43,888 nt of DNA from a virus. The stretch covers positions 1-43,888 of IMG/VR virus record IMGVR_UViG_3300005974_000001. One strand, written 5' to 3'. The position numbers were made by a program, and so were the translations under genes. This document shows positions 1 through 6,377 of the stretch, in pieces (position 1 is the stretch's first letter; each line of letters starts with the position of its first letter). Under the pieces are notes generated by a model that was not told the origin of the DNA, did not search any database, and saw nothing but the letters and a program-made list of their open reading frames with translations.

Positions 1-80
1 ACAAGTCAGACGACCTCACAGAGGAGCAGAAGTCCTTTGCTCACTTCTGGTGTGGCTACTTCTACGGAAAACTCACGTAA
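1..80 (+). CDS. 3' end of hypothetical protein (complete copy at 43615-43845)
   Basis: Partial frame that stops with TAA at 78-80. It is the last third of the 76-residue gene that is complete at the other end of the window, cut only because the circle is opened here. It is not an extra gene. Confidence 0.85.
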   Translation, partial: KSDDLTEEQKSFAHFWCGYFYGKLT

Positions 81-123
81 AGGAGATCAAGTGACGCAAG
101 CAGAGGCAATCCGCAAGCTCAGC
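1..123. repeat. Terminal direct repeat, copy 1 (circular overlap)
   Basis: These 123 bases are identical to 43766-43888. The repeat spans the end of one gene and the start of the next, so it reads as overlap left by assembling a circular or circularly permuted molecule. It does not look like a biological terminal repeat with its own signals. Confidence 0.95.
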
Positions 124-255
124 CACTACGGGGTTACAAGTAGGCACCGACTCAAGAAGCTGATCGACTCCGGTGACATCGAGGCACGGGGCCCTGAGGG
201 TCTGGCATCTGGGGTCCGGAGGTTCATCGCTCGACAGCATGGACCGGTCCGATGA
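91..255 (+). CDS. Small HTH DNA-binding protein, possible excisionase or repressor
   Basis: 54 residues from a GTG start, chosen because AAAGGAG stands 5 bases upstream; a longer frame exists but lacks such a site. The protein is basic and reads like a MerR/excisionase-type winged helix: an early helix (QAEAIRKLSHYGV), a recognition-like helix (SRHRLKKLIDSG) and a short strand with arginines. It lies in the plus operon that crosses the circle junction and overlaps the next gene by ATGA. A recombination directionality factor for the integrase or a small repressor are both possible; fold and role are inferred. Confidence 0.6.
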   Translation: MTQAEAIRKLSHYGVTSRHRLKKLIDSGDIEARGPEGLASGVRRFIARQHGPVR

Positions 256-404
256 CCCCCAAGACCGCACTGGGGTATCTGGTCCTGATCTTCGGTCTGG
301 CGCTCCTAGTTCAAGCTGGCCTCCTTGAGGCTCTGATCTCCGGGCTCCTGGGGGCTGTAGTGAATGGAGTCCAGAGCCAGGCTCAGGTTGTACCTGTGTT
401 GTGA
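252..404 (+). CDS. Small single-pass membrane protein
   Basis: 50 residues. The start overlaps the stop of the HTH gene (ATGA). One long hydrophobic segment (about residues 6-37, LGYLVLIFGLALLVQAGLLEA and on) is followed by a short polar tail. It overlaps the next start by four bases, so the three genes are translationally coupled. No family is recognised. Confidence 0.6.
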   Translation: MTPKTALGYLVLIFGLALLVQAGLLEALISGLLGAVVNGVQSQAQVVPVL

Positions 405-1147
405 GGCTCCCTAAGGAGGAGATAGCCAGGGTCAAGCCTTTACTGGCCCTGGCGGAGCCCAAGAACAGTCCATACCCCTATCTCAAGAACGCATTCATCG
501 ACCACGAGAGGCTCTATGTCGGCGGTCATGATGCACTAGGTTGGGTGCCAGTTGAGGGCCTAGAGTATCCGACTCTGGTTGATGCTCGGGAACTCAAGAG
601 CACGCTGGTCAAGATCAAGGGGGAAGCCGAACTAACTCTCGAAGGGTCCAAGCTCAGGGTCAGAGGGGTCGGCGGAACCAAGAAGAACCCGACCTTCATT
701 GACGAGCTTCTGACTGAGGCTCCCAATGAGTCGGGACACAGGTTCAACAGGTTCCCCTGGCCGGCCAAGGCTTCAGTCAAGGTACCCGCCTTAGACTTGG
801 TCAGCTTCAAGACTGAGGACTTCAAGGAGGCTCTGAGCTTCATCAGAGCAACCGAGAACTGGGAGACCCACCAGGGTTACCCTCAAGGAACCTGGCCTAC
901 TGTCTACCTGGCCTCCCGCTATGGTGAGCTTCTGATGGCCTACAGGCCCAACATCGAGTCTGTGGTCTACAAGTGCATCGACGCACAAACCAGCCTGGAA
1001 GGCAAGCTAGGTTTCGACCCCAAGCTACTGTCCAAGGCTGTGGCTTGCCTGAAGGAGTCTCAGTCGGTCTTGAGTGTCCCGGCTAGCAGGAGGGAGGTCA
1101 CCCTTTCGGATGGGATCACCGAAGTACGAGTAGCCACGAAAGCATAG
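401..1147 (+). CDS. Possible DNA sliding clamp (DnaN-like)
   Basis: 248 residues from GTG. The N-terminal 95 residues have the cadence of a beta-clamp domain: LPKEEIARVKPLLALA, a strand with LYVGGHDALGWVPV, then VDARELKSTLVKIKGEAELTLEGSKLRVRG. The C-terminus (FDPKLLSKAVACLK then VTLSDGITEVRVATKA) resembles the last clamp strand pair. DnaN usually has about 370 residues in three domains; this one has room for two, as in T4 gp45-type clamps, which assemble as trimers. It is the last gene before the terminator at 1148. The assignment is motif-level only. Confidence 0.45.
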   Translation: MRLPKEEIARVKPLLALAEPKNSPYPYLKNAFIDHERLYVGGHDALGWVPVEGLEYPTLVDARELKSTLVKIKGEAELTLEGSKLRVRGVGGTKKNPTFIDELLTEAPNESGHRFNRFPWPAKASVKVPALDLVSFKTEDFKEALSFIRATENWETHQGYPQGTWPTVYLASRYGELLMAYRPNIESVVYKCIDAQTSLEGKLGFDPKLLSKAVACLKESQSVLSVPASRREVTLSDGITEVRVATKA

Positions 1148-1183
1148 AAGAAGCCCCTAGTCCTAGTGACTGGGGGCCTTCTT
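1148..1183. terminator. Bidirectional hairpin terminator
   Basis: Long stem: AAGAAG-CCCC-TAGT (1148-1161) pairs with ACTGGGGGCCTTCTT (1169-1183), with one bulge and one G-T pair and a 7-base loop. Each strand ends in a T-rich CTTCTT arm. It sits one base after the stop of the clamp-like gene and faces the minus-strand gene ending at 1194, so it can stop transcripts from both sides. Confidence 0.75.
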
Positions 1184-1193
1184 GTGTCTGGGG

Positions 1194-1298
1194 TCAGTGG
1201 CTCTCAGTGAAGCTGGGCTCGGGCTTCAGGGACTCCCGGTACTCCTGGTAGGCCCGCTTGCTACCGAACAACAACTTGACGTACAGCCAGTGAAACAT
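1194..1298 (-). CDS. Small hypothetical protein
   Basis: 34 residues (MFHWLYVKLLFGSKRAY...), with an aromatic, slightly hydrophobic N-terminus and an acidic/proline tail. Codons look like those of the phage (C/G-ending). There is no strong ribosome site; GGAGCAC lies about 13 bases upstream, inside the preceding small gene. No family recognised. Confidence 0.4.
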   Translation of the reverse strand: MFHWLYVKLLFGSKRAYQEYRESLKPEPSFTESH

Positions 1299-1303
1299 GG
1301 GTC

Positions 1304-1390
1304 TCAATTGACGTGCTCCTGTGGCTTCCAGGTGAAGACCCAGCCTGTCCCGTCGTACTCCCAGGTGAGTCCCTTGAGTGTGGGTTCCAT
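1304..1390 (-). CDS. Very small hypothetical protein
   Basis: 28 residues (MEPTLKGLTWEYDGTGWVF...), five bases upstream of the 34-residue gene. Codon choice (TAC, GAC, GTC, TTC, ACC) fits real phage genes better than the overlapping longer frame on the same strand. No clear Shine-Dalgarno, so translation is uncertain. Confidence 0.35.
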   Translation of the reverse strand: MEPTLKGLTWEYDGTGWVFTWKPQEHVN

Positions 1391-1473
1391 GGATGAAGAC
1401 TAGCAGGCCTGTCAAGGGTCAGACCCCCTGAAATCTGGACTTTTAGACTTGCTGAGGTTGGCTATCATGGTCT

Positions 1474-1498
1474 CAGACCCAGCTACAAGCTGTGCTTG
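1474..1498. promoter_or_regulatory. Dispersed operator-like repeat, copy 1
   Basis: A 25-bp stretch identical to 5810-5834. Its core is the 13-bp dyad CAGCTACAAGCTG (1480-1492). It lies in the 125-bp gap between divergent genes 1304-1390 (minus) and 1516-1815 (plus), just before the ribosome site of the latter. A weak promoter (TATCAT at 1463-1468) may precede it. Role as a repressor site is inferred. Confidence 0.5.
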
Positions 1499-1515
1499 GC
1501 TCAAGGGAGGACCTG

Positions 1516-1815
1516 ATGCCAACCAAGAGCATCGAGAACCGCTTCAGCTACCTCAAAAGGCAAGCCAGGGAAGAAGCCTGGAAACTCGGGCATCACCCGG
1601 AGTACCTGACCAGGGTCAAGAACACTGAGGACCGAGCGGCAGGGGAGGCCGGCTGCTTCAAGTGTGAAGCCAAGCTCTATGTAGACACCGAAGAGGGCTT
1701 CAAGGGCACCATGCTAGAGCATCCATGCCCGTACAGGCCCACCAGGTACACCTACCTAGTGGTGGTAGATGACCCTGATGAGCTTGCCGGATTCGAGAAA
1801 AGAAGGGTGGACTGA
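1516..1815 (+). CDS. Hypothetical protein with a CxxC motif
   Basis: 99 residues. Start chosen at the ATG that follows AAGGGAGGA (1502-1510). Charged helical N-terminus (SIENRFSYLKRQAREEAWKLG), then GCFKCEAKLYVDTEEGFKG, which resembles half a zinc knuckle, and a C-terminal strand (YTYLVVVDDPDEL). It stands alone on the plus strand between minus genes and directly behind the operator-like repeat, so it may be individually controlled, as a lysogeny gene would be. No family recognised. Confidence 0.65.
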   Translation: MPTKSIENRFSYLKRQAREEAWKLGHHPEYLTRVKNTEDRAAGEAGCFKCEAKLYVDTEEGFKGTMLEHPCPYRPTRYTYLVVVDDPDELAGFEKRRVD

Positions 1816-1824
1816 ACCCTGATG

Positions 1825-1938
1825 CTAGGGACGCCTACCCATGTTGGGGTTCGGCTTCACCGGGTCACCCAGGATCTCCAGGATTGCAGCTCGGGTTCGG
1901 ACTGAGGGAATCCTGATGGATTTCTCCACCTGATCCAC
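1825..1938 (-). CDS. Small basic protein or out-of-frame C-terminal segment
   Basis: 37 residues from GTG (MDQVEKSIRIPSVRTRAAILEILG...), with a helix that could bind DNA. The same frame stays open upstream, overlapping the end of the AP2 frame 1865-2458. The tail of that frame looks non-coding, while this frame looks coding. It is either a separate small gene or the real C-terminus of the AP2 protein displaced by a frameshift. Confidence 0.4.
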   Translation of the reverse strand: MDQVEKSIRIPSVRTRAAILEILGDPVKPNPNMGRRP

Positions 1939-2458
1939 CCAACTGGAGTCCTTGCTGACTTCTCCACTCCCTTGATGCCCGGCCTGCTGAGTCCTCGTCC
2001 GTGAAGTTCCCCAGCCATGCCCGCTTCTTACCTTGTGCCGGCTGTGCTGACCATGAACCTCTGGACCAGTAAACCCCATTGTACACCGAGACCTCTGTGT
2101 CCTCGATGGGGTCTATGGACTTGAGACCGTTGGAGTCCCTGGGGAGCCTTCTGATGTCATCATCCCAGTAGCGGCCAGCCCAGACACCGGACTTGTTAGC
2201 GGTCTTAAGAGCTAGGAGCCTGCATTCCTCGAAGTCCGGGCACTCGGTCTTGCATCTCTGGGATCTCCTGTTGATCTCCTTCCTGGTCAGACTCTCATCG
2301 TCAGTGACAGTTGATGTCCAGTCGATATCTGAGTCTTCGTACTCTTGGAGGCAGGGCTTGAGTTCCTTAGCCAGTTCGGGACTGCTGGTTGGTTCGAGCT
2401 TAGAGGCTTGAGTCCTCGATTCCTTATTAGCTCCCTTGCCTTCGATGGGGTAACTCCT
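1865..2458 (-). CDS. WhiB-like plus AP2 DNA-binding reading frame without a start codon
   Basis: Open frame of 197 codons with no ATG, GTG or TTG before a GTG at 2086. Its middle has the WhiB signature: a cysteine (ELKPC), then RCKTECPDFEEC and, 13 residues later, GVWAG. WhiB proteins bind a 4Fe-4S cluster through four cysteines and end in a GVWGG turn; here the central spacing is C-x3-C instead of C-x2-C. Downstream is an AP2 domain (YNGVYWSRGSWSAQ ... AWLGNFTDEDSAGRA). The frame overlaps the CHC2 gene in the -1 phase and looks coding exactly where the CHC2 frame stops looking coding, so it may be joined to it by a frameshift. Likely a DNA-binding, possibly redox-sensitive regulator. Confidence 0.55.
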   Translation of the reverse strand, partial: RSYPIEGKGANKESRTQASKLEPTSSPELAKELKPCLQEYEDSDIDWTSTVTDDESLTRKEINRRSQRCKTECPDFEECRLLALKTANKSGVWAGRYWDDDIRRLPRDSNGLKSIDPIEDTEVSVYNGVYWSRGSWSAQPAQGKKRAWLGNFTDEDSAGRASREWRSQQGLQLGGSGGEIHQDSLSPNPSCNPGDPG

Positions 2459-2661
2459 TCAACGGATGCAACCAGGGTGACTGCATTGCCTTTCCTCTGG
2501 CAAGCGTGACACTTGAACCCGGTAAGAGACACTGAAGCCGACTGGTTCCTGTCAGGGTGGAAGGGGCACCGGATAGCCTTCCAGGTTCCGTGCCCCCGAA
2601 CGCTCCCATCCCAGCCATAGGCCTCCAAGATTGGGGCAATGGGGATGGGCTCTCTATCCAT
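2287..2661 (-). CDS. CHC2 zinc-finger primase domain protein
   Basis: 124 residues. The first 80 are a DnaG-type zinc-binding domain: CPFH (Cys32, His35), a strand, then CHAC (Cys51, Cys54), followed by GNAVTLVASVEGVTPSKARELI, the usual helix after CHC2. This domain recognises template DNA for primer synthesis. There is no TOPRIM core in this protein; that half is encoded at 10384-10989 on the other strand. The last 45 residues (rich in S, T, K) look out of frame and overlap the WhiB-like frame in the -1 phase. The start overlaps the stop of the preceding gene. Confidence 0.75.
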   Translation of the reverse strand: MDREPIPIAPILEAYGWDGSVRGHGTWKAIRCPFHPDRNQSASVSLTGFKCHACQRKGNAVTLVASVEGVTPSKARELIRNRGLKPLSSNQPAVPNWLRNSSPASKSTKTQISTGHQLSLTMRV

Positions 2662-2851
2662 GGGTGTGCGCGTCTCGGATCACACAAGAGGTGCAGAGAG
2701 CCATATCCTGCTTCTCATTCTTCCACTTGCCCCCCCCGGCGACCTCGACCTGGTAGCCCACTTGCAGAGCAAACGCCTTGGAGGGCTTGTGTTCCTCAAC
2801 AGCCCGATCAATCACCCTTAGTGCATAGTCGGTCAAGAAAGACTTAGACAC
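2654..2851 (-). CDS. Small hypothetical protein with a CxxC
   Basis: 65 residues from GTG, preceded by GGAGGAG four bases upstream. Helical N-terminus (SFLTDYALRVIDRAVEEH), a glycine turn, then ALCTSCVIRDAH. It overlaps both neighbours by eight bases. No family recognised. Confidence 0.65.
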   Translation of the reverse strand: MSKSFLTDYALRVIDRAVEEHKPSKAFALQVGYQVEVAGGGKWKNEKQDMALCTSCVIRDAHTHG

Positions 2852-3071
2852 TCAACTCCTCCAAGGGATTCAATCGCTCCAGATAGACGATCCACCAACG
2901 GCCAGCCCAATACTCTGCTGAAGCACTCAGGGAGACAACACCAAAGCTTGCAAGGCCATCCTCGATAAGCCAACCTCCAGGGCTTTCCCTGATGACCCTG
3001 GCTAGTTCAATAGCGTCAGTGTCACCCAGGCAGTTGGCGATCTCCTCGAAGTCATCTAGCTTGATCCTCAA
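2844..3071 (-). CDS. Small hypothetical protein
   Basis: 75 residues from TTG with GAGGGTG upstream. Acidic N-terminal helices (DDFEEIANCLGDTDAIELARVIRES) are followed by tryptophan-rich strands (EYWAGRWWIVYLERL). It overlaps the resolvase-like gene by four bases, so it is translationally coupled. No family recognised. Confidence 0.65.
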   Translation of the reverse strand: MRIKLDDFEEIANCLGDTDAIELARVIRESPGGWLIEDGLASFGVVSLSASAEYWAGRWWIVYLERLNPLEELSV

Positions 3072-3415
3072 TCTACACCCTCAACGTATCGTGCCAAGAG
3101 GCGGATTCCCATCTCTTCCCTGACTACAAACAGACCCTCAGATGCTCGCTTGTGGGGCATGGTCACCAGCAGGATGGGTTCTAGATCGACCTTCTTAGCG
3201 TTGCTCGTTGCCTGGGGCCAGCCTCTACGGATTGCTTTGTAGGGGTCCGACCAGTTCTTAGCTTCGATAGCGAACGTCCCGGTATTGATGAAGTCAGCCG
3301 GCCCCCAGGGTGTGTAATGGTTGCTCCCTGAACGCTCAGCTTCCGGGAAGGGAATCCTGAGGAGCTTCAGGTGGCCGTTCTCACCCCTGGTTCCTTTGGC
3401 TCTCTCTTTGCTCAT
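3068..3415 (-). CDS. Hjc-like Holliday junction resolvase (PD-(D/E)XK nuclease)
   Basis: 115 residues. The catalytic set of Hjc/VRR-type nucleases is visible in order: KGTRGE with Glu12, WGPADF with Asp41 and FAIEAKN with Glu51-x-Lys53. Such enzymes cut four-way DNA junctions or branched replication products before packaging. Length is close to archaeal Hjc (about 120-140). It sits among replication and recombination genes and overlaps both neighbours by four bases. A VRR-NUC enzyme of a different branch is the main alternative. Confidence 0.7.
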   Translation of the reverse strand: MSKERAKGTRGENGHLKLLRIPFPEAERSGSNHYTPWGPADFINTGTFAIEAKNWSDPYKAIRRGWPQATSNAKKVDLEPILLVTMPHKRASEGLFVVREEMGIRLLARYVEGVD

Positions 3416-3702
3416 GAGGCCACAGAATGCTCTGTAGGGGGTTCCCTGACACCCTCAGAGGCGTTTTTAGTCCCCGCAGGTAGGGTGACTACCCCCTTGG
3501 GTGTCAAAGCCTTAGAAGTCCCCTGGGAACCCCCTGGCTTACCCCAGACACCACCTGGCCTCAACTCCAGCCCACGAGAAACAGGATCGTGACAGACCAC
3601 TGGGTCAATGCCCGTCTGGTGCCTATCGAACGCTGTGACTCCAGTGAAGATCAGACCACAAGCACTACACAGGCACTGGCTACGATTCCTGAGTTCAGCC
3701 AT
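3412..3702 (-). CDS. FDXHR-type zinc-binding protein
   Basis: 96 residues with GGAG seven bases before ATG. The N-terminus CLCSACGLIFTGVTAFDRHQTG carries the CxxC and the FDxH signature that names the FDXHR family, common in actinophages and of unknown role. The C-terminal half is glycine/proline-rich and low in structure. Placement between a nuclease and small early genes fits an early accessory role; zinc binding is inferred from the Cys/His pattern. Confidence 0.75.
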   Translation of the reverse strand: MAELRNRSQCLCSACGLIFTGVTAFDRHQTGIDPVVCHDPVSRGLELRPGGVWGKPGGSQGTSKALTPKGVVTLPAGTKNASEGVREPPTEHSVAS

Positions 3703-3850
3703 GGATGTACTCCACTATCAGGTCCTCAAGCTTCCTCCTAGCAATCGGGTCCCAACCACTCTCGAAAGCAGCACTGGGGGTTGTGTACTCACAGACCTCT
3801 AAGCCCTGGTCTCTGAGCCAGTCAGTCCAATTCCGGATATCAGACTCCAT
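3695..3850 (-). CDS. Small hypothetical protein
   Basis: 51 residues (MESDIRNWTDWLRDQGLEV...). The ATG is preferred to upstream alternatives, which would overlap the previous gene; AAAGGAG lies about 14 bases upstream, rather far. It overlaps the FDXHR start by eight bases. It could be a small helical regulator; no family recognised. Confidence 0.5.
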   Translation of the reverse strand: MESDIRNWTDWLRDQGLEVCEYTTPSAAFESGWDPIARRKLEDLIVEYIHG

Positions 3851-3875
3851 GCTTACTTGGATACTCCTTTCAATC

Positions 3876-4172
3876 TTAGAACTTGGGGACCATGCGTTCA
3901 CGCCACTCACCTTCCTCATAGCCATTGTCAAACCCCAACTCGTAACCCTTGGTGTAGGCTTGGGCCAGTTCCTCAGCCACCCAGGAGAACTTCAGCCTGA
4001 AGCAAGCGTCCTCAGGTGGGACTCCGTCCGCAGCGATGAATCTGTAGTTCTCGTCCTTGACCTCGTAGAGAAGGCAGATGCCCTCAGGATTGAAGTCCTC
4101 ATCAAGATACCTACGAGCCATCGGAAGCCTGAGATTGACAGCTTCCTCGACGCTAAAGACTTCATACTCCAT
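3876..4172 (-). CDS. Hypothetical acidic protein
   Basis: 98 residues (MEYEVFSVEEAVNLRLPMAR...). Mixed alpha/beta composition, with a strand (GICLLYEVKDENYRFIAADG) and an acidic C-terminal helix (AQAYTKGYELGFDNGYEEG). Start and stop abut or overlap its neighbours. No family recognised. Confidence 0.7.
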   Translation of the reverse strand: MEYEVFSVEEAVNLRLPMARRYLDEDFNPEGICLLYEVKDENYRFIAADGVPPEDACFRLKFSWVAEELAQAYTKGYELGFDNGYEEGEWRERMVPKF

Positions 4173-4390
4173 CAGACATCCTGATCCAACTCTGGGTAAA
4201 TAGCTTTCAGTTCCTCCCAGGTTTCCCTCAAATGATCCGCAAGGGTCTCTAGGTGCTTCCAGTCCCGCTGAAGCCGCTCAGGAACCTGCTGAAACCTCAA
4301 CCCATAAGAAACGATCGCCTCGTAGATACCCCCTTCATTCTCGACCTTCGCTCCCAGGTCTTCGAGTTCATCAATCGAGTAGCGATCCAT
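4172..4390 (-). CDS. Hypothetical helical protein
   Basis: 72 residues, almost all helix (RLQRDWKHLETLADHLRETWEELKAIY), with coiled-coil spacing. Its ATG overlaps the TGA of the upstream gene. No family recognised. Confidence 0.65.
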   Translation of the reverse strand: MDRYSIDELEDLGAKVENEGGIYEAIVSYGLRFQQVPERLQRDWKHLETLADHLRETWEELKAIYPELDQDV

Positions 4391-4566
4391 CAGTAGGCCC
4401 CAGGGTCAAGGGTGGGAACCTGAGTCTCCTGGATTTCCTTGAGCAGTTCATCAGGGACCAGGTTCTTGACCTGCTTCACTAATTCCTTGGCATGCTTAAA
4501 GCCATCCTCAGAATCGGCTGTCAGAATCTCGACCTCGATCTGGTCAGTGTTCACATAGAACTTCAC
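4390..4566 (-). CDS. Small hypothetical protein
   Basis: 58 residues from GTG (MKFYVNTDQIEVEILTADS...), a beta-hairpin-like start followed by a helix (GFKHAKELVKQVKNLVPDELLKEI). GGAGGT lies just upstream, inside the end of the previous gene, which it overlaps by four bases. No family recognised. Confidence 0.6.
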   Translation of the reverse strand: MKFYVNTDQIEVEILTADSEDGFKHAKELVKQVKNLVPDELLKEIQETQVPTLDPGAY

Positions 4567-4736
4567 ATTACCTCCAGCTTCACAGTGACTTCGGCATTGC
4601 TTTCCTTGTCCAAAAACAGCCCCATGGCTCCCGATGCCTTGAAGGCCTGGTCCCCAAACCGGAAGACCAGATCAACATCAGTCCGTGGAAAGTTCTCGAA
4701 GTCTGAGAGTTTGTTCAGGAACTCCTCTAGCTGCAT
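4563..4736 (-). CDS. Small hypothetical protein
   Basis: 57 residues with GAGGGGAAG directly before ATG. Sequence MQLEEFLNKLSDFENFPRTDVDLVFRFG..., then strands ending LEVM. N-terminal helix and C-terminal strands suggest a compact fold. It is coupled to the next gene; no family recognised. Confidence 0.6.
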   Translation of the reverse strand: MQLEEFLNKLSDFENFPRTDVDLVFRFGDQAFKASGAMGLFLDKESNAEVTVKLEVM

Positions 4737-4779
4737 CTTCCCCTCGATTGTTGATCTTCGGAAAGCCTATCAGGCATGA

Positions 4780-5001
4780 CTAGTCAATGCAAGGGGCCGC
4801 CCGGTAGGTCTCGCCTTTATGGTCCGGGTCCCAGTAGACATAGCCATCCCCAAGGAACCAATCGCCCTTAGGGTCAGGCTCTAGGGCCAGCCAACCAATA
4901 GTCACGGTGCTCGGGTAGAGCCTCCTACCGCATACCTCACAGCCGTTCGAGCCACTGTAGATAGCCCCGGATTCAGTGATTACCTTCCTAACCCTATGCA
5001 T
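4780..5001 (-). CDS. Small CxxC protein
   Basis: 73 residues from the ATG that lies inside the end of the ATPase gene. Contains NGCEVCGRRLYPS, a zinc-knuckle half, followed by aromatic strands (GDWFLGDGYVYWDPD) and a late cysteine (APCID). It could bind one zinc. No family recognised. Confidence 0.6.
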   Translation of the reverse strand: MHRVRKVITESGAIYSGSNGCEVCGRRLYPSTVTIGWLALEPDPKGDWFLGDGYVYWDPDHKGETYRAAPCID

Positions 5002-5785
5002 TGTCAATCAGGGTCGCAGTCGGGTAGTCCATCACCATCGGTATCGTCACTTGGTCCTTTCCATCTCGGTTCTTGAGCACGATCACCCGGAACTCATGAG
5101 GTCCAGGCCTGTACAAACCTAGTTCGATCTCCAGGTGCTTGTGTGGCTTGTACTGGCCATCGGACAGTTGGGGGGCCACATTGCCGTTGGCTGCGTAACC
5201 CTCTTTCACGTGATGAAGAACCAAGACCCCACAGCCCAGGTGCCTAGCTACCATCTTGATCTGGTTCCAGAGTTGATCCCAGGACCCATAATCGTCACTG
5301 GGCCTCTCGATATTGGTGGCAATATCAAGAACCAGAAGCTCCGGGTAGTCACCCCAGATATCCGCGAGGGCGTACGACTTCTGAACCACTGCCTCCAGGC
5401 TGATACTCGGGCTGTTGTCCACTATCAGATTTGGGAAGGCCTTCCTGATTTCAGCCTCGTAGTCCTTGATTGCTTCCCGATAGTCAGGGTTGGTCTCCTT
5501 GATGGCCTTCTTGATGTCCTCCTTCAACTCACCCGTTGCCATGGCTGCAAGGTTCAGGCTGACGTTGCGCTCACTGGTGTCCGCAGACAGATACAGGGTC
5601 TTGGCCCCTGACTGCGCTGCAAAGTTCAGAGCAAACAAGGTCTTGCCAACACCTGGCGCAGCAATGACTACAATGCTTTCGCCAGCGTAGAGTTCGACCA
5701 CCCTGGCCAAGCTCGGGAAGGGCACCCTGATTTGCTTGAGGGTCTTGGCCCAACTGTTAGTTAGTGCGCCGGCACCTGTCCTCAT
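4994..5785 (-). CDS. DnaB-like helicase/RecA-fold ATPase
   Basis: 263 residues, a single RecA-fold core. Walker A AAPGVGKT (42-49), a LYLSAD strand, DNSPSISLEAVV typical of DnaB motif H2 surroundings, Walker B LLVLDIA (150-156) and a VLVLHHVK motif (186-193) before the arginine-bearing C-terminus. DnaB replicative helicases have about 450 residues with an N-terminal collar; that domain is missing here. It probably drives strand separation or remodelling at the phage fork. A RadA/Sak4-type annealing ATPase is the main alternative. An operator-like repeat precedes it. Confidence 0.75.
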   Translation of the reverse strand: MRTGAGALTNSWAKTLKQIRVPFPSLARVVELYAGESIVVIAAPGVGKTLFALNFAAQSGAKTLYLSADTSERNVSLNLAAMATGELKEDIKKAIKETNPDYREAIKDYEAEIRKAFPNLIVDNSPSISLEAVVQKSYALADIWGDYPELLVLDIATNIERPSDDYGSWDQLWNQIKMVARHLGCGVLVLHHVKEGYAANGNVAPQLSDGQYKPHKHLEIELGLYRPGPHEFRVIVLKNRDGKDQVTIPMVMDYPTATLIDNA

Positions 5786-5861
5786 GTCTCTCCAGAAAGG
5801 TAAGGGGACCAGACCCAGCTACAAGCTGTGCTTGAGTCCAGTCCCCTGGTTTGCCGGTTAG
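5786..5861 (-). promoter_or_regulatory. Leader with operator-like repeat copy 2 inside a hairpin
   Basis: The gap between two minus genes holds the second copy of the 25-bp repeat (5810-5834; dyad core CAGCTACAAGCTG at 5816-5828). It is flanked by GGGGAC (5804-5809) and GTCCCC (5840-5845), which can form an enclosing stem. This could be an operator, an attenuator, or both, controlling the ATPase gene separately from upstream genes. Confidence 0.5.
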
Positions 5862-6344
5862 CTACTCAGCAGCCATGACCGCGATCAGGGCATCGTAAGG
5901 CCCATGGTTGCCATTCTCACGGTTGAACACCAAAGAGACCCGAGCGCCTTCCTTGATGCGACGTGCAATCTCAGGTGCGTCCTGGGGACTCACGTTCTCT
6001 CGGTCGAGAATCCCCTGGAACATCTTCTCCAGCTTGCCTCCCTTGCCCGGCGTGAACTGGGTCCGGGTGTAGATGCTGTGGTGCCACTGCTCCTCACGGA
6101 CAGGAGAATCAGGGTCCTCAGGATTGACCTTGGAGCCGGGACCCCAGTCATCGAGAGCGATCTTGAAGCAGAACTGATCGTGACCCTTGTTGAACTGGTC
6201 ATCCTCCTTCTTGATCTTCTTCAGTTCAACGATCGTGCCGGTATAAGGTTTGAGCGTCTTGAACTTGGCCCCACCGCCAGAACCACCCTGAAGCTTGCTG
6301 GGGTTCTCGAAGTCGGCAAGGGCATTCTCATCAATTACGGTCAT
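5862..6344 (-). CDS. Possible single-stranded DNA-binding protein
   Basis: 160 residues with AAGAGGT before ATG. After a flexible glycine-rich start come alternating strands (KPYTGTIVELKKIKKEDDQF, DQFCFKIALDDWG) like an OB fold, a linker, then a helical region and a final strand (ARVSLVFNRENG). The position between a nuclease and a DnaB-like ATPase fits an SSB role. There is no diagnostic motif and the usual acidic SSB tail is absent, so the assignment rests on shape and context. Confidence 0.4.
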   Translation of the reverse strand: MTVIDENALADFENPSKLQGGSGGGAKFKTLKPYTGTIVELKKIKKEDDQFNKGHDQFCFKIALDDWGPGSKVNPEDPDSPVREEQWHHSIYTRTQFTPGKGGKLEKMFQGILDRENVSPQDAPEIARRIKEGARVSLVFNRENGNHGPYDALIAVMAAE

Positions 6345-6377
6345 GGTTACCTCTTGGTTGTGTCTGGGTTTGGTCTG

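Noticed and set aside
5135-5611. Long plus-strand frames opposite the DnaB-like and clamp-like genes
   Set aside because: They are mirror frames of well-supported genes, with atypical codon use and no ribosome sites.
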